Assembly (NCBI GenBank): GCA_964386785.1
Contig: CAYLUD010000023.1
Span: forward strand, 1 to 24,861
Length of the DNA stretch: 24,861 nt
Reading direction: 5' to 3'
Origin: SZAS-3 sp964386785
Lineage (GTDB): Bacteria > Chlamydiota > Chlamydiia > Chlamydiales > JAAKFR01
A model generated the notes under the pieces. It made no database searches and had not been told where the DNA came from. It saw nothing but the letters and a program-made list of their open reading frames with translations. The translations under genes and the position numbers were made by a program. This document shows, in pieces, positions 24,207 to 24,861 of the stretch (positions are counted from its first letter, which is position 1; each line of letters opens with the position of its first letter).

Positions 24207-24861
24207 GGGACTGTTAACAAATTAGACCAAGAGATTTAATGGCAGCTAGGGAAAAAAATGAAAAGAAAGTATGGGTTAGTTTATCGAATCTCAGAGCAAG
24301 ACGTTTATTATCTTTAATGCGACCAAAAAAGCGTTCTATTGAAGAGCGTGAAAGATAATAGGATTTATAAATATCCTGAAGTCCAGGAACTACTGCATTA
24401 GCTCTTCTGGGAATGACTGGTACCTTCCCATCTTTTTTTATAAGGATACGCACCGAAGAATAATCATATCCCTTATCCGCGATGATGTATTGAATTCCAG
24501 ACCATTTTCCTGATTCCCATAGTTTTGGAAATATTTTCATAGCAACGCGCTGACCCTCGGATAAACAAAGACTTTGCATTCCACCTGTTGAAAGAGATAA
24601 ATGAACCTTGGTACTTAACCCTTTCCGTCCTCGACCAATCAGTTGAGAGCCTTTTTTTTAAGAGCCCCAGAACCATGTCTATGGACAACAATTGTTGTGC
24701 TATCAATCCAAGTAAAATTCACGTTCATTAATTTTTTTTGCTTGTAGCATTTGTAACAATTTCCAAAACCACCCCGATTCACTCCATCTTTTACAACGAG
24801 TGTAGAGTATCCGTTCAGTTGGGTACTAGATGATGGGAGCTGGGACGGTGGAGTCAAAGGT
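24207..24861 (-). mobile_element. IS5-family insertion sequence (IS427-like), 3' part, cut by window end
   Basis: The left end is placed at about 24207, where GGGACTGTTAACAAATTAG resembles IS5-family terminal repeats. The flanking bases CTTAG (24203-24207) fit the CTAG/CTTAG-type targets these elements use, which makes the exact base ambiguous. The transposase stop (24214-24216) lies within the terminal repeat, as is usual in compact elements. The other end lies beyond the window, so target duplication cannot be tested. Confidence 0.7.
24214..24861 (-). pseudogene. IS5-family DDE transposase, frameshifted
   Basis: The transposase must be pieced from several frames. Upstream, RILYTRCKRWSESGWFWKLL and QMLQAKKINEREF lie in one frame; after a shift near the TTTT run at 24714-24717 (minus-strand sense) it continues as TWIDSTTIVVHRHGSGALKKK, holding the first catalytic Asp. 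At an eight-A run (24652-24659) a -1 shift is needed to reach GSQLIGRGRKGLSTKVHLSL. The rest holds the second Asp (ADKGYD) and the Glu region SSIERFFGRIKDNKRLALRF. The A-AAA-AAG heptamer is a classic -1 slippage site used by some IS5 elements, but the first shift, and a further break near 24820, suggest decay or sequence error. Catalytic residues are intact, so a functional sister copy may exist in the genome. Confidence 0.75.

Noticed and set aside
24473..24706. Minus-strand 77-codon frame inside the IS5 element
   Set aside because: It overlaps the transposase in a frame lacking any DDE-motif sequence; it is open by chance.

Overview
The window reads as a chromosomal segment of a member of the Chlamydiota, probably an environmental or 'Chlamydia-like' symbiont. 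The evidence is a gene for the DUF2709 family (in my memory a chlamydial family) placed directly before tsaE, a DEDDh exonuclease with a DUF3820-like tail, a predicted inclusion-membrane-type protein with two closely spaced hydrophobic segments, a very large NAD-glutamate dehydrogenase of the yeast Gdh2-like class, and many transposase relics. No rRNA, tRNA, CRISPR array or intact prophage was seen.

Layout. 1-154: decayed IS630-like transposase start. 231-4136 (+): a 1301-residue unrecognised protein with a proline/glycine/RGG-rich N-terminus and in-frame tandem duplications of 12, 18 and 198 bp. 4128-8739 (-): a tightly coupled operon of a secreted TPR protein, a von Willebrand A (vWA) protein and RsmD, with ATGA overlaps at both junctions. 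8807-9718 (+): a DMT/EamA-like transporter. 9777-12583 (-): two membrane-anchored TPR-type proteins with an ATGA overlap. 12719-13435 (+): an OmpR/PhoB-type response regulator with no kinase in view. 13421-16180 (-): engB, a dnaQ-like exonuclease, pdxS and pdxT, closely packed. 16181-19786: an accessory insert holding an IS5-like transposase relic, a two-TM Inc-like gene whose Ala-Asn-Pro repeat is broken by a 100-N assembly gap, and about 400 bp of unidentified remnants. 19787-20970 (-): tsaE and the DUF2709 gene, stop and start sharing one base (TAATG). 21278-23980 (+): NAD-dependent glutamate dehydrogenase. 24005-24861: an IS5-family element (frameshifted transposase) inserted next to, and probably into, an older IS4-like transposase of which only the C-terminus is visible.

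Functional reading. The core is housekeeping: rRNA methylation (RsmD), ribosome assembly GTPase (EngB), tRNA t6A modification (TsaE), DXP-independent vitamin B6 synthesis (PdxST) and glutamate catabolism (GDH). Two TPR operons, one with a vWA protein, look like cell-envelope scaffolding. The two large accessory proteins are the best candidates for host-directed or otherwise undescribed functions: both carry short in-frame tandem repeats, lie next to transposase relics, and match no family I can name.
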